A stretch of DNA of 6,751 nt from Halobacteriales archaeon (lineage in GTDB: Archaea > Thermoplasmatota > SW-10-69-26 > JACQPN01 > JAIVGT01): positions 1 through 6,751 of the forward strand of contig JAIVGT010000045.1 in assembly GCA_020201485.1 (NCBI GenBank). Direction: 5' to 3'. Shown piece after piece: positions 1 to 6,649 of the stretch. The number at the start of each line of letters is the position of its first letter. Position 1 is the stretch's first letter. The notes under the pieces were generated by a model. The model was not told the origin of the DNA. It saw nothing but the letters and a program-made list of their open reading frames with translations, and did no database searches. A program made the translations under genes and the position numbers.

Positions 1-894
1 CTGCAGGCACGTCGTGCCCTCGAACAGGATGCAGACGATGGTCGGGTTGCACTGCAGGACGCACACCGGGTAGTTGACCGTGTGGCCGATCCAGAGCGCG
101 CCCTTGGCGCTGCTCGCGAAGGTCGCGGCGTCGTAGGCCATGTGGGAGAAATCGTAGGAGGCGCGGTAGATCTGGTACCAGGGATCGGTGTAGTTCCAGC
201 CCGGGCTCGCGGCCATGCCCAAGGGCGTGCCGTCGGGCAGGATGTTGCGCACGGTGTAGCTGAAGTCGGCGAGGAGGAGCGCGCCGGCCCAGGGCGTGAT
301 GGTGTTGATGGCCTGCTGCACCGGGACATTGCCGAGGTAGGTCACGACGCCGGCGCTGCTCACGTTGTACTCGCCCATCGTGCCTTGCCCCTGCACGCCG
401 ACGAACAGGTGCCCCTGGCGCGTCTCCACCGCCAGGCCCTTGATGGTGCCGGGCTGGTTGTGCGTGAAGGTGACCACGACGTTGCCGGATGCGTCGAAGC
501 CCTTGACGGTGCTCGTGGCGTTGAGCGCGCCCCAGAAGCGGATGGTGCCGTGCAGGCCGCTGGCGTCGTAGCCCAGGGCGTTGAAGCCGGGGCCGCCGGT
601 GTTCATCGTGATGTTGCCCACGCACGGGAACAGGCCGCTCACCATCTTCGTGCCCACGATGCCGACGGTGTGGTTGTCCTGGACGGCGACGTAGAGCCGC
701 GTCAGGTTCGCGCCGTTCTCCTGCACCGCCATGCCGCCGAGGAAGCCCTGCTGCTGGCACGGGTTGCCCGGGGTCTGCTGCACGGCCGCGACGACGAGGT
801 CGTCGCCGTTGCCCGCCGCGCTCACCTGCGGGGCGAGGACGAGGAAGGACGTGCTGCTGAGCAGGAGCGCGAGTGCGATGGCGCGCGGACGCAT
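1..894 (-). CDS. Secreted beta-rich surface protein, N-terminal part (truncated by window edge)
   Basis: I do not recognise a named family. Reading the minus strand from ATG at 894 gives 298 codons with no stop to the window edge, so the C-terminus is missing. Residues 1-26 form a clear signal peptide: MRPR, a hydrophobic core (AIALALLLSSTSFLVLAP), then a cleavage site near QVSA|AG. The mature part is rich in Gly, Thr, Val and Asn with repeated strand-turn patterns. A stretch around GFDASGNVVVTF and GLAVETRQGHLFVGVQ resembles a beta-propeller blade of NHL/YVTN type, which is tentative. Six N-glycosylation sequons (NLT, NHT, NIT, NAT, NVS, NYT) suggest an exported, glycosylated archaeal protein. 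Four cysteines, C278, C282, C288 and C296, cluster at the visible end and could form disulfides or bind metal. No Shine-Dalgarno precedes the start; a TATA-like box about 31 bases upstream would give a very short leader. It is divergent from the VWA gene, 86 bases apart. The reading frame is very likely real; the function is unknown. Confidence 0.85.
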   Translation of the reverse strand, partial: MRPRAIALALLLSSTSFLVLAPQVSAAGNGDDLVVAAVQQTPGNPCQQQGFLGGMAVQENGANLTRLYVAVQDNHTVGIVGTKMVSGLFPCVGNITMNTGGPGFNALGYDASGLHGTIRFWGALNATSTVKGFDASGNVVVTFTHNQPGTIKGLAVETRQGHLFVGVQGQGTMGEYNVSSAGVVTYLGNVPVQQAINTITPWAGALLLADFSYTVRNILPDGTPLGMAASPGWNYTDPWYQIYRASYDFSHMAYDAATFASSAKGALWIGHTVNYPVCVLQCNPTIVCILFEGTTCLQ

Positions 895-924
895 GGCCGG
901 GCGAGGCGCGGCCCACCGGGTGTC

Positions 925-932
925 CTTATGCA
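925..932. promoter_or_regulatory. TATA-like box in the divergent promoter region
   Basis: CTTATGCA is the AT-richest octamer between the two divergent starts and resembles the archaeal consensus CTTATATA. Read on the plus strand it predicts a start of transcription near 953, giving the VWA gene a leader of about 28 bases. Its reverse complement, TGCATAAG, is a weaker box that could serve the minus-strand secreted gene, with a start near 898-900 and an almost leaderless message. The opposing gene may instead use a separate element that I cannot see. Its position suits archaeal promoters, but the match is imperfect. Confidence 0.45.
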
Positions 933-946
933 GGAAGCTTGCTGCA
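929..946. promoter_or_regulatory. 18-bp dyad, candidate operator
   Basis: TGCAGgAAGCTTgCTGCA is an inverted repeat in which 16 of 18 bases are symmetric; only the central-flank g/g pair at 934 and 941 breaks it. It overlaps the downstream half of the TATA-like box at 925-932 and lies between that box and the predicted plus-strand transcription start. A dimeric regulator bound here would block TBP/TFB or polymerase. The dyad is seen directly; a role as operator is inferred. The winged-helix/FHA protein encoded downstream is one candidate binder. Confidence 0.4.
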
Positions 947-980
947 AACGCACACTTGCCGGCCTGGCCTTGGCGCGGGC

Positions 981-3686
981 ATGCAAACCGCGCGCAGGGG
1001 TCCCGCCTCGTCAGAGCCTCGTCGCATCGGGCTGGCCCTCGCTGCCCTCGTCGTGCTGCCCGCCTTGGTCCCGCTCCTCCTCCTCGCCCCGCCCGCGGCG
1101 GCCCTGGGCGGCGTGTACGCGACCTGCCCGCAGACCACGCTCATCCCGCGCGACGTGGCCATCGTCTTCGACCGCTCGGCCAGCATGCTCGACCTGGCCG
1201 CGCCGAACACGACGCAGACGAAGTTCCAGGCAGCGGTGCAGGCGGCGAACCTGTTCCTGGCGCAGCTCAACAAGACGCGCGACCAATCCGCGCTCGTGGA
1301 CTTCAGCACGTTCTTCAACCTCAACCGGGGCCTGAGCTTCAACCACACCGGCATCAACAGCACGGCCGGGGCCGTGAACAACCTGACCGCGGACGGCGCG
1401 ACGAACCTCGGCGGCGCCGTGCGCCTCGGCCGGTACGAGCTCGACAACGGCCTGCCCTCGCCCGCGCCCAACGCGCCCTACTCGAAGAAGGCCCGCGCCA
1501 ACGCCACGCACATCATGATCGTCATCAGCGACGGCGACCAGACCATCTACTACGCCGACCCGTCGTACGAGGCGAGCTACGCCAAGACGTATTCGAACAT
1601 CGTCCTGTACACGGTCGCGGTCGGCACGGCCATCTCGCCCGCCGGACTGGCCATCATGAACGGCATGGCGAGCGACGCGCAGCACGCCTACTGGGTGCCG
1701 AACGCGACGCAGCTCCCGCTCATCCTCCAGGACATCTTCAGCAAGCTCAACGACCAGTACGCACCCACGGTCGGCGCGCCTGCGCCCCTGAACGTCGCGC
1801 ACATCTTCGACAACGGCGTGGACCGCGGCCCGAGCCCGGTGCCCGGCATGGCGAGCATCGTCGGCCAAAAGACGGTCACGACCGTGGCCAGCGACGACTG
1901 CCTCGTGCAGTCCGTCTCGTGGAGCGCCGACATCACGCAGCCGAGCGGGGCCATCACGGCGCAGGCCCTGCCCGACCTGGGCAACGTCAGCCTGGGCGGC
2001 AACCTGACGCGGTGGAGCACGCGCATCGACTGCGACGCGTTGCCCGGCGGCATCCACCAGCTGCACGTCACCGCCACCGACTTTCTCGGCAAGACCGCCA
2101 GCCAGGCCGCGCCCTTCGCCTGCATCCGCGGTGCGGTGCGCGCCAGCGCCCAGGCCCTGCTCCTGCGCACCGTGAACCCCATCGTCGCGGACGCGGCGAG
2201 CCGGGGCGTGGCCCTGCCCGCGCCGGAAGGCGGCAGCGTCGGGGCCAAGTTCCTCGACTGGACCCTCACCGCCGGGGGCGAGACTCTCCGCCTCCAGGGC
2301 ATGCAGGAGAACGCCAACGGCGGCCACACCGACAACGGCGCGCACCCGCAGCACCTCAGCGCGGACGCGCGGAGCATCGTGGGCGAGGTCACGCTCACCG
2401 GCCCCATCGCCCTCGACGTGCGCGCCTTCGACGGCATCGCGCAGGCGAGCGTGAGCGCGGACCCGACGGCGGCCATGGCCCTGGTCACGGACGCCACGAG
2501 CATCGTCGAAGCCGGCCCGTCCGAGGCCGACGCGCCGCAATCGGAGGTCTGGACCACGCTCTGCGCGAGCGGCGTGCTCCCGCTCAGCCAGGGCGGCGCG
2601 AGCATCTCGCGCTGCGCGGACGTGCTCACCCTCGACCCCGGGCTCACCCTCTTCCGCGACGAGCAGGTCGTGATCCAGGGGCTGGGTTTCCGCGAGGTCA
2701 CGGTCCATGCCCTGCGCGTCATGGTGGACCGGCCGGAGCTGCGCGCCGAGCTCATCCTGGGCGAGGCGTACGCGGGCGCGTCCTGGCTCGGCCAGGCACG
2801 GCTCCACAGCGCATCCCGCGCCCTCGACTTCGAGGACGACGCCGGCCTGGGCGCGGACGCGCCCGACGCGTTCGCCAACGCCGCCCCCATCGCGCCCGGC
2901 ACCTACGGCGGCCAGCTCGTGGGCCAGGACAAGGACTTCTACCTCGTGGCGGCGAAACCGGGCCAGAAGGTCCACGCCGTCATCACCCCGAGCAGCGGGG
3001 CGAGCGTCACGCTCCTCACCGCGCCGCCCTTCCCCGCCCCGACCCAGGCCGGCCTGCAGGCCTTCGCCACCTCCCTGCCCGGCTCCGCCGCGGCCAGCCC
3101 GGTCGCGCTCGTGCTGCAGGGCCAGCTCCTCGACCCGCAGGGCGCGGTGCGCGACACCAAAGTCAGCGCGACCATCGGCGTGCCCGTCACCCTGGAGCTC
3201 AACGTGGACGAGCCCGGGGGCTGGGTGCTGCGCCTCGACGGGCGGGACGTGAACTACACGCTCACGCTGACCGTCGTGGACGTGCCCATGACGCACGACG
3301 ACGACGCGCTGCGCGGCAGCGACGCGGGCGAGACCTGCGCCGATGCCATGCTCGTCGGGCCGGGCGTGCAGGTGGGCACGCTGGAGTACCAGGACGACTC
3401 CGACTGGTACCGCTTCCAGATCCAGGAGGGCCAGATCCTGACCCTCGTGCTCCGCCCGGGCGACACGGTCGAGGCGGCGAACATGCACCTCGGCCTATAC
3501 GGCCCGGACTGCCAGCTCGTGCAGTCGGTGCAGCCGCTGTCGAACATCGTGAAGGGCTCGCCCTCGACCATCCTGTTCAACGTCCCGACGGGCAAGTCGG
3601 GCCTGTGGCGCGCCGAGGTGCGGCACGTCAACGGCATCGGCACGTACGAGCTGCTCGTGGCCCCGAGCGTCGCCGCGGTGCCTTGA
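981..3686 (+). CDS. Secreted VWA-domain protein with two PPC-like C-terminal domains
   Basis: The product is 901 residues. Start ATG 981 is chosen because it places twin Arg (14-15) just before a hydrophobic core (16-42), a standard signal peptide. The upstream ATG at 873 would overlap the divergent gene and add 36 non-hydrophobic residues. The VWA domain spans about 56-260. Its MIDAS is complete: DRSAS (64-68), T141 in GATNLGG and D184 in ISDGD, so it should bind a divalent metal and protein ligands. An Ig-like stretch follows (about 270-380). The beta-rich section at about 380-605 loosely recalls the choice-of-anchor P family (HALRVMV...ELILGEAYAG). Two PPC-like domains end the protein: about 614-769 with DKDFY at 650-654, and about 772-897 with DSDWY at 806-810. 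Ten sequons, mostly in the VWA part, suggest heavy N-glycosylation. No C-terminal membrane helix or PGF-CTERM-like anchor is visible, and no peptidase domain accompanies the PPC domains. A role in surface adhesion or matrix binding is likely; the ligand is unknown. Confidence 0.9.
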   Translation: MQTARRGPASSEPRRIGLALAALVVLPALVPLLLLAPPAAALGGVYATCPQTTLIPRDVAIVFDRSASMLDLAAPNTTQTKFQAAVQAANLFLAQLNKTRDQSALVDFSTFFNLNRGLSFNHTGINSTAGAVNNLTADGATNLGGAVRLGRYELDNGLPSPAPNAPYSKKARANATHIMIVISDGDQTIYYADPSYEASYAKTYSNIVLYTVAVGTAISPAGLAIMNGMASDAQHAYWVPNATQLPLILQDIFSKLNDQYAPTVGAPAPLNVAHIFDNGVDRGPSPVPGMASIVGQKTVTTVASDDCLVQSVSWSADITQPSGAITAQALPDLGNVSLGGNLTRWSTRIDCDALPGGIHQLHVTATDFLGKTASQAAPFACIRGAVRASAQALLLRTVNPIVADAASRGVALPAPEGGSVGAKFLDWTLTAGGETLRLQGMQENANGGHTDNGAHPQHLSADARSIVGEVTLTGPIALDVRAFDGIAQASVSADPTAAMALVTDATSIVEAGPSEADAPQSEVWTTLCASGVLPLSQGGASISRCADVLTLDPGLTLFRDEQVVIQGLGFREVTVHALRVMVDRPELRAELILGEAYAGASWLGQARLHSASRALDFEDDAGLGADAPDAFANAAPIAPGTYGGQLVGQDKDFYLVAAKPGQKVHAVITPSSGASVTLLTAPPFPAPTQAGLQAFATSLPGSAAASPVALVLQGQLLDPQGAVRDTKVSATIGVPVTLELNVDEPGGWVLRLDGRDVNYTLTLTVVDVPMTHDDDALRGSDAGETCADAMLVGPGVQVGTLEYQDDSDWYRFQIQEGQILTLVLRPGDTVEAANMHLGLYGPDCQLVQSVQPLSNIVKGSPSTILFNVPTGKSGLWRAEVRHVNGIGTYELLVAPSVAAVP

Positions 3687-3727
3687 AGGCCGGAAGGCTC
3701 AGGGCATGGGGCAACCCTGACCAGGCC

Positions 3728-4435
3728 GTGCCTTTCGCGGCCGCCTCGGAGGACATCGACTTCGACCTGCTGGCGGCCTACCTCAAGGCCCTGGCCCATC
3801 CCGGCCGGCTGGAGCTCCTGTGGCGGCTGCGCTTCCCCGCCAACCCGGCGGAGGTCGAGGTCCGTCCGCGGCGCAAGGACCAGCTCGCGCCGGAGCGCGC
3901 CATGAGCCGGCAGACGGTGCTGGAGCACCTGGCGAAGCTGGAGGAGGCGGGCGTGGTGACGCGCGTGGCGAACCCGGAGGGCGGGGCCGACCGCTGGGTC
4001 ACGAACGTGCCCCAGGTGTTCTCCCTCGTCGAGGAGATCCGCAAGCTCACCGCCATCCCGAGCGCGCCCAGCCTCGACGCGGAGGAGACGATGGCGCGGG
4101 CGGACGACCACTCCTCGCCCTGGCTCCCCGGGCCGAAGCTCGTCCTCATGAGCGGGCCGTGGGAAGGGCGCTTGTTCGCCCTCCAGGGGTCTGGCCCGTG
4201 GCACATCGGCCGCTCGCGCAGCAAGGCGGTGGCGCTGAGCTACGATCCGTTCATCAGCGCCGAGCACGCCGTGCTGGAGAAGCACGGCGGCAAGTACAGC
4301 CTGGGCGTGCTGCCCGAGACGCGCAACCCGACGCGGGTGAACTTCGCGCCCGTGCTGCAAGGCAAGCCGCGCGACCTGGCGCAGGGCGACATCATCGGGG
4401 TGGGGCGCTCGCTGCTCGTGTTCCACGAGCGCTGA
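3728..4435 (+). CDS. ArsR-like winged-helix/FHA fusion, phosphothreonine-reading regulator
   Basis: The product is 235 residues from GTG 3728. A TTG at 3683 would add 15 residues and overlap the VWA stop as TTGA; neither start has a clear Shine-Dalgarno. The N-terminal half is a winged helix of ArsR type: YLKALAHPGRLELLWRL (first helix, H24-P25-R27) and MSRQTVLEHLAKLEEAGVV from M59, the recognition helix and following wing. After a linker (about 105-135), an FHA domain spans about 136-234, with GRS (161-163), the S177-x-x-H180 pair in ISAEH, N200 in RNPTRVN, and the closing pattern DIIGVGRSLLVF. These match the residues FHA domains use to hold phosphothreonine, although the usual NG after the serine loop is N-P. 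Such a protein should sit in the cytoplasm, bind DNA as a dimer and dock on a phosphorylated partner. It probably shares a transcript with the VWA gene, and a Ser/Thr kinase lies directly opposite. The bacterial regulator EmbR pairs DNA binding with FHA, but with a different DNA-binding domain. Confidence 0.88.
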   Translation: MPFAAASEDIDFDLLAAYLKALAHPGRLELLWRLRFPANPAEVEVRPRRKDQLAPERAMSRQTVLEHLAKLEEAGVVTRVANPEGGADRWVTNVPQVFSLVEEIRKLTAIPSAPSLDAEETMARADDHSSPWLPGPKLVLMSGPWEGRLFALQGSGPWHIGRSRSKAVALSYDPFISAEHAVLEKHGGKYSLGVLPETRNPTRVNFAPVLQGKPRDLAQGDIIGVGRSLLVFHER

Positions 4436-6542
4436 CCCGGCGCGACGGGACGTGCGCAGCGAGGAGCGCGGCGCGCATGTCGAGCGCGCTCGCGTAGCGC
4501 TGGTCCGGCTGCTTCTCCAATGCCGTGCGCAGCACGGGCGCGAGGACCTTGGGCACGCGCGGGTGCGGCAGGCGCGGCGGGTTGTGCAGGATGGCCTGGC
4601 GGAGCTGGAGCGCGTCGCGGCCGGCGAGGTCCACGTAGTGCTCGCCGGTGAGCAGGCGGTAGAGCACGGCCCCGGCGGCGTACACGTCCGCCTGCGGGTT
4701 GGCGCGCGCGCCGCGCAGCACCTCGGGGGCGAGCGTGGCGTAGCTTCCGAGCGCCTCGGCCCCGGTGACGGTGAGGTCGTGGTCGGGCAGGGCGAAGCGG
4801 GCGCTGCCGAAGTCGCCGAGGACGCCCCGGCCCTGCGCGTCGAGGAGCAGGTTGCTCGGCTTCACGTCGCGGTGCACCAGGCCTTCGGCGTGCAGCGCCG
4901 CCAGCCCTTCCAGGAGGTCGAGGGTGAGGGCGACGCAGCGCTCCGCTGGGAGCGGGCCGCGCTCCAGCATGTCCTTCGCGCTCCCGCCCGGCATGTAGCC
5001 GAGTACGAGGAACAGCTCCTCGCCCACCCGCTGCACGTCGAGCAGGGGCACGACGCGGGGATGCCGGACCGCGGCCAGGGCGCGCGCCTCGGCGTGCGCG
5101 CGGCGCTCGCTGCGGCCGGCGTGATAGCGCTTCAGCACGACCTGCTCGCCGCGCGCGCTGTCCAAGGCGAGGAAGGCGGTGCCGAACGCCCCCCGGCCCA
5201 GCTCGCGCTCCACGCGGTACCGGCCGAGGAGGACGTCGTCGCGCGCCCCGGCCCGGGCGGCCGCGCCGCGCAGCGCCTGGAGGAGGAGGTGGTGCTCGCG
5301 CTCGCTGATGTCGAGCTCGCGGCGCAGCTCGCGCAGCGTGGTGGCGTCGGCGCTCGTGATGGTGCCGTCGGGCTGGAGGTGCCGCTGGAGGGCCTGCGCG
5401 TACACGCGCGCGCGCTCGCCCGTGACCGTGGGGTCGCCCGGGTCGAGGAGCAGGCGGCTGACGACGCGCCGGGCCGTCTCGCGCGCCGGGGTGGGGGAGA
5501 GCACGACCGCGCCCACGCCGAGCAGGGCAGCCACGGCCAGGCCGGCGGTGCTGCCGCCGCTCACGGCGAGCACGACCGCTGCCGGGAGGGCGGCGACGGC
5601 GCCGAGCAGGGCGACCTGGGTGATGCGCGTCATGCGGCGCTGCATGCTCTCGCTGAAGCCGGCCAAGCCGTAGCGCACCACGGCGACGGCCAGGACCACG
5701 CTCAGCGCCGCGATCCAGATGAGGCGGCCGTTGACGTACTCCGCCGGCAGCCAGCCGCGCACGCGCAGCGTGGCGATGAGGAAGGTGTCGAACAGCCCGC
5801 CGAAGACCGGGGCGAAGCCGGCGACGAGCACGGCGGTGCGGGCCCGACCCTCGAAGGCGCGCGACAGGCGCGGGATGAGCAGCATGGGCGCCAGGCCGAC
5901 GATGAGGTTGGCGACGGCGGAGGGCGCGAGCACGGCCGGGATGGCGCCGCGCAGGTACGGTCCGAGGGCGAGGCCGCCGGTGTGGCCGAGGATGAAGAAG
6001 AAGGCGATGCCGACGAGGGCGGCCTGCTTGCGCTCGGCGGCGGTGCGCGACGCGTCCACCGCGCCGCGCGCGCCGAGCACGACCGCGGAGACCAAGGCCA
6101 GGTCGAGGGCGATGGCCTCCGCCTCGGCGAGCGGGCCGAGGTTCGGGAAGAAGCCGGTCGCGCCGCCGCGAAGCCCGGGCAGGAGCAGCTCCGGCTCGAG
6201 GGCGAACCCGACGAGGAGGGCGAGCGTGAAGATGGCCCCGATGGCGAGCAGGGCTTGGCGCAGGCGCGGGGCGACCGCGCTCTTGTGGATGTCGAGCACG
6301 AGCGCGAGCGCGAGGAGCGAGGCGGGGATCTCGTACCAGGAGCCGAGGCGGTGCCACACGAGGGCGACGGCCGGGTCGGGGGATTCGCGCCCGAGCTGGA
6401 AGGCGACGTTGGCGGCGGCCGTGGTGAAGAGCAGGGCGGCGATGACCTGGTTCGCCCGGGCACCTGGCCGGGCGGCCAGGACGATGCCCCCGAGCACGAC
6501 GCGCAAGGCGCCCACGGCAACGTAGGCGCCGACAAAGCTCAC
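4392..6542 (-). CDS. Multi-pass membrane Ser/Thr protein kinase (Hanks type)
   Basis: The product is 716 residues. Residues 1-365 hold about ten hydrophobic segments with short loops, for example 6-24, 32-50, 95-113 and several between 150 and 360, with no large extracellular domain. A cytoplasmic linker (about 368-425) contains DGTIT at 392-396 and ELDISEREH, a small helical pattern also seen in other signalling proteins. The kinase domain runs from about 440 to 700: glycine loop GRGAFG (449-454), ATP lysine K471 in VVLK, helix-C E485, catalytic HRDVKPSN (557-564), DFG (577-579), APE (605-607) and DVYAAG (619-624). All catalytic residues are present, so activity is expected. T591, T593, S600 and T603 lie in the activation loop as possible autophosphorylation sites. 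The start is GTG 6542, fixed by GGAGG eight bases upstream. Its stop lies inside the opposing winged-helix/FHA gene, overlapping by 44 bp. The membrane part probably senses lipid, a small molecule or membrane state; the ligand cannot be told. Confidence 0.93.
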   Translation of the reverse strand: MSFVGAYVAVGALRVVLGGIVLAARPGARANQVIAALLFTTAAANVAFQLGRESPDPAVALVWHRLGSWYEIPASLLALALVLDIHKSAVAPRLRQALLAIGAIFTLALLVGFALEPELLLPGLRGGATGFFPNLGPLAEAEAIALDLALVSAVVLGARGAVDASRTAAERKQAALVGIAFFFILGHTGGLALGPYLRGAIPAVLAPSAVANLIVGLAPMLLIPRLSRAFEGRARTAVLVAGFAPVFGGLFDTFLIATLRVRGWLPAEYVNGRLIWIAALSVVLAVAVVRYGLAGFSESMQRRMTRITQVALLGAVAALPAAVVLAVSGGSTAGLAVAALLGVGAVVLSPTPARETARRVVSRLLLDPGDPTVTGERARVYAQALQRHLQPDGTITSADATTLRELRRELDISEREHHLLLQALRGAAARAGARDDVLLGRYRVERELGRGAFGTAFLALDSARGEQVVLKRYHAGRSERRAHAEARALAAVRHPRVVPLLDVQRVGEELFLVLGYMPGGSAKDMLERGPLPAERCVALTLDLLEGLAALHAEGLVHRDVKPSNLLLDAQGRGVLGDFGSARFALPDHDLTVTGAEALGSYATLAPEVLRGARANPQADVYAAGAVLYRLLTGEHYVDLAGRDALQLRQAILHNPPRLPHPRVPKVLAPVLRTALEKQPDQRYASALDMRAALLAAHVPSRRVSARGTRAASAPPR

Positions 6543-6550
6543 CGCGCCCG

Positions 6551-6555
6551 CCTCC
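6551..6555 (-). promoter_or_regulatory. Shine-Dalgarno site of the kinase gene
   Basis: GGAGG on the minus strand lies eight bases before GTG 6542, ideal spacing, and decides this non-ATG start. It is the only convincing Shine-Dalgarno in the window; the other genes lack one. Confidence 0.75.
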
Positions 6556-6608
6556 CGGCGGAGCGCGCCCTATCCCGGGGGGCGCACCGCATGCCGGGAG
6601 CCGATGCC

Positions 6609-6620
6609 GCGAACGTTGGC
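6609..6620. promoter_or_regulatory. Short dyad in the kinase upstream region
   Basis: GCgAACGTTgGC is symmetric at 10 of 12 bases. Like the dyad at 929-946 it has a palindromic AA-NN-TT hexamer flanked by an unpaired g on each side. Seen from the kinase strand it lies just downstream of the TATA box at 6620-6628, the same order as in the divergent promoter. It may be a second copy of an operator, but it is short and could be chance. Confidence 0.25.
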
Positions 6621-6628
6621 TTATACTC
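6620..6628. promoter_or_regulatory. Archaeal-type TATA box, possibly bidirectional
   Basis: CTTATACTC stands out in otherwise GC-rich DNA. On the plus strand, CTTATACT is close to the archaeal consensus and predicts a transcription start near 6648-6652, exactly where a run of hairpins begins. On the minus strand, GAGTATAAG could drive the kinase gene with a leader of roughly 55-60 bases. Confidence 0.5.
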
Positions 6629-6649
6629 TAGCCGCAGAGGCTGGGAAAG

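Noticed and set aside
1..6. CTGCAG palindrome at the very start of the window
   Set aside because: It lies inside the coding sequence of the left gene and is a common hexamer; no link to any element is visible.
873..980. Earlier ATG start for the VWA protein
   Set aside because: It would overlap the divergent gene, lie upstream of the predicted TATA box, and put 36 polar residues before the signal peptide.
1020..1035. Twin-arginine (Tat) export motif in the VWA signal peptide
   Set aside because: Two arginines are present, but the residues after them (I-G-L) do not fit the usual pattern, so an ordinary Sec signal is the safer reading.
82..1335. Long plus-strand open frame of 417 codons
   Set aside because: It is antisense to the secreted gene at 1-894 and then runs out of frame through the VWA start. 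Its product is low-complexity Ala/Arg/Gly-rich with no domain, as expected from GC-rich DNA.
1011..3488. Minus-strand open frame of 825 codons opposite the VWA gene
   Set aside because: The composition (Arg, Val, His, Asp, Gly) and absence of motifs mark it as the antisense shadow of a well-supported gene.
731..3682. Upstream extension of the winged-helix/FHA frame, which would give a 1234-residue protein
   Set aside because: The extension is an Arg/Pro-rich shadow of the VWA gene in another frame. Only the part after about 3683 encodes recognisable domains.
3254..4426. Minus-strand open frame of 390 codons opposite the regulator gene
   Set aside because: It is antisense to a frame with clear winged-helix and FHA motifs and has no signal of its own.
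4240..6357. Second minus-strand open frame of 705 codons overlapping the kinase
   Set aside because: It is out of frame with the kinase and almost wholly Arg/Ala/Pro. The kinase frame has all catalytic motifs and a Shine-Dalgarno.
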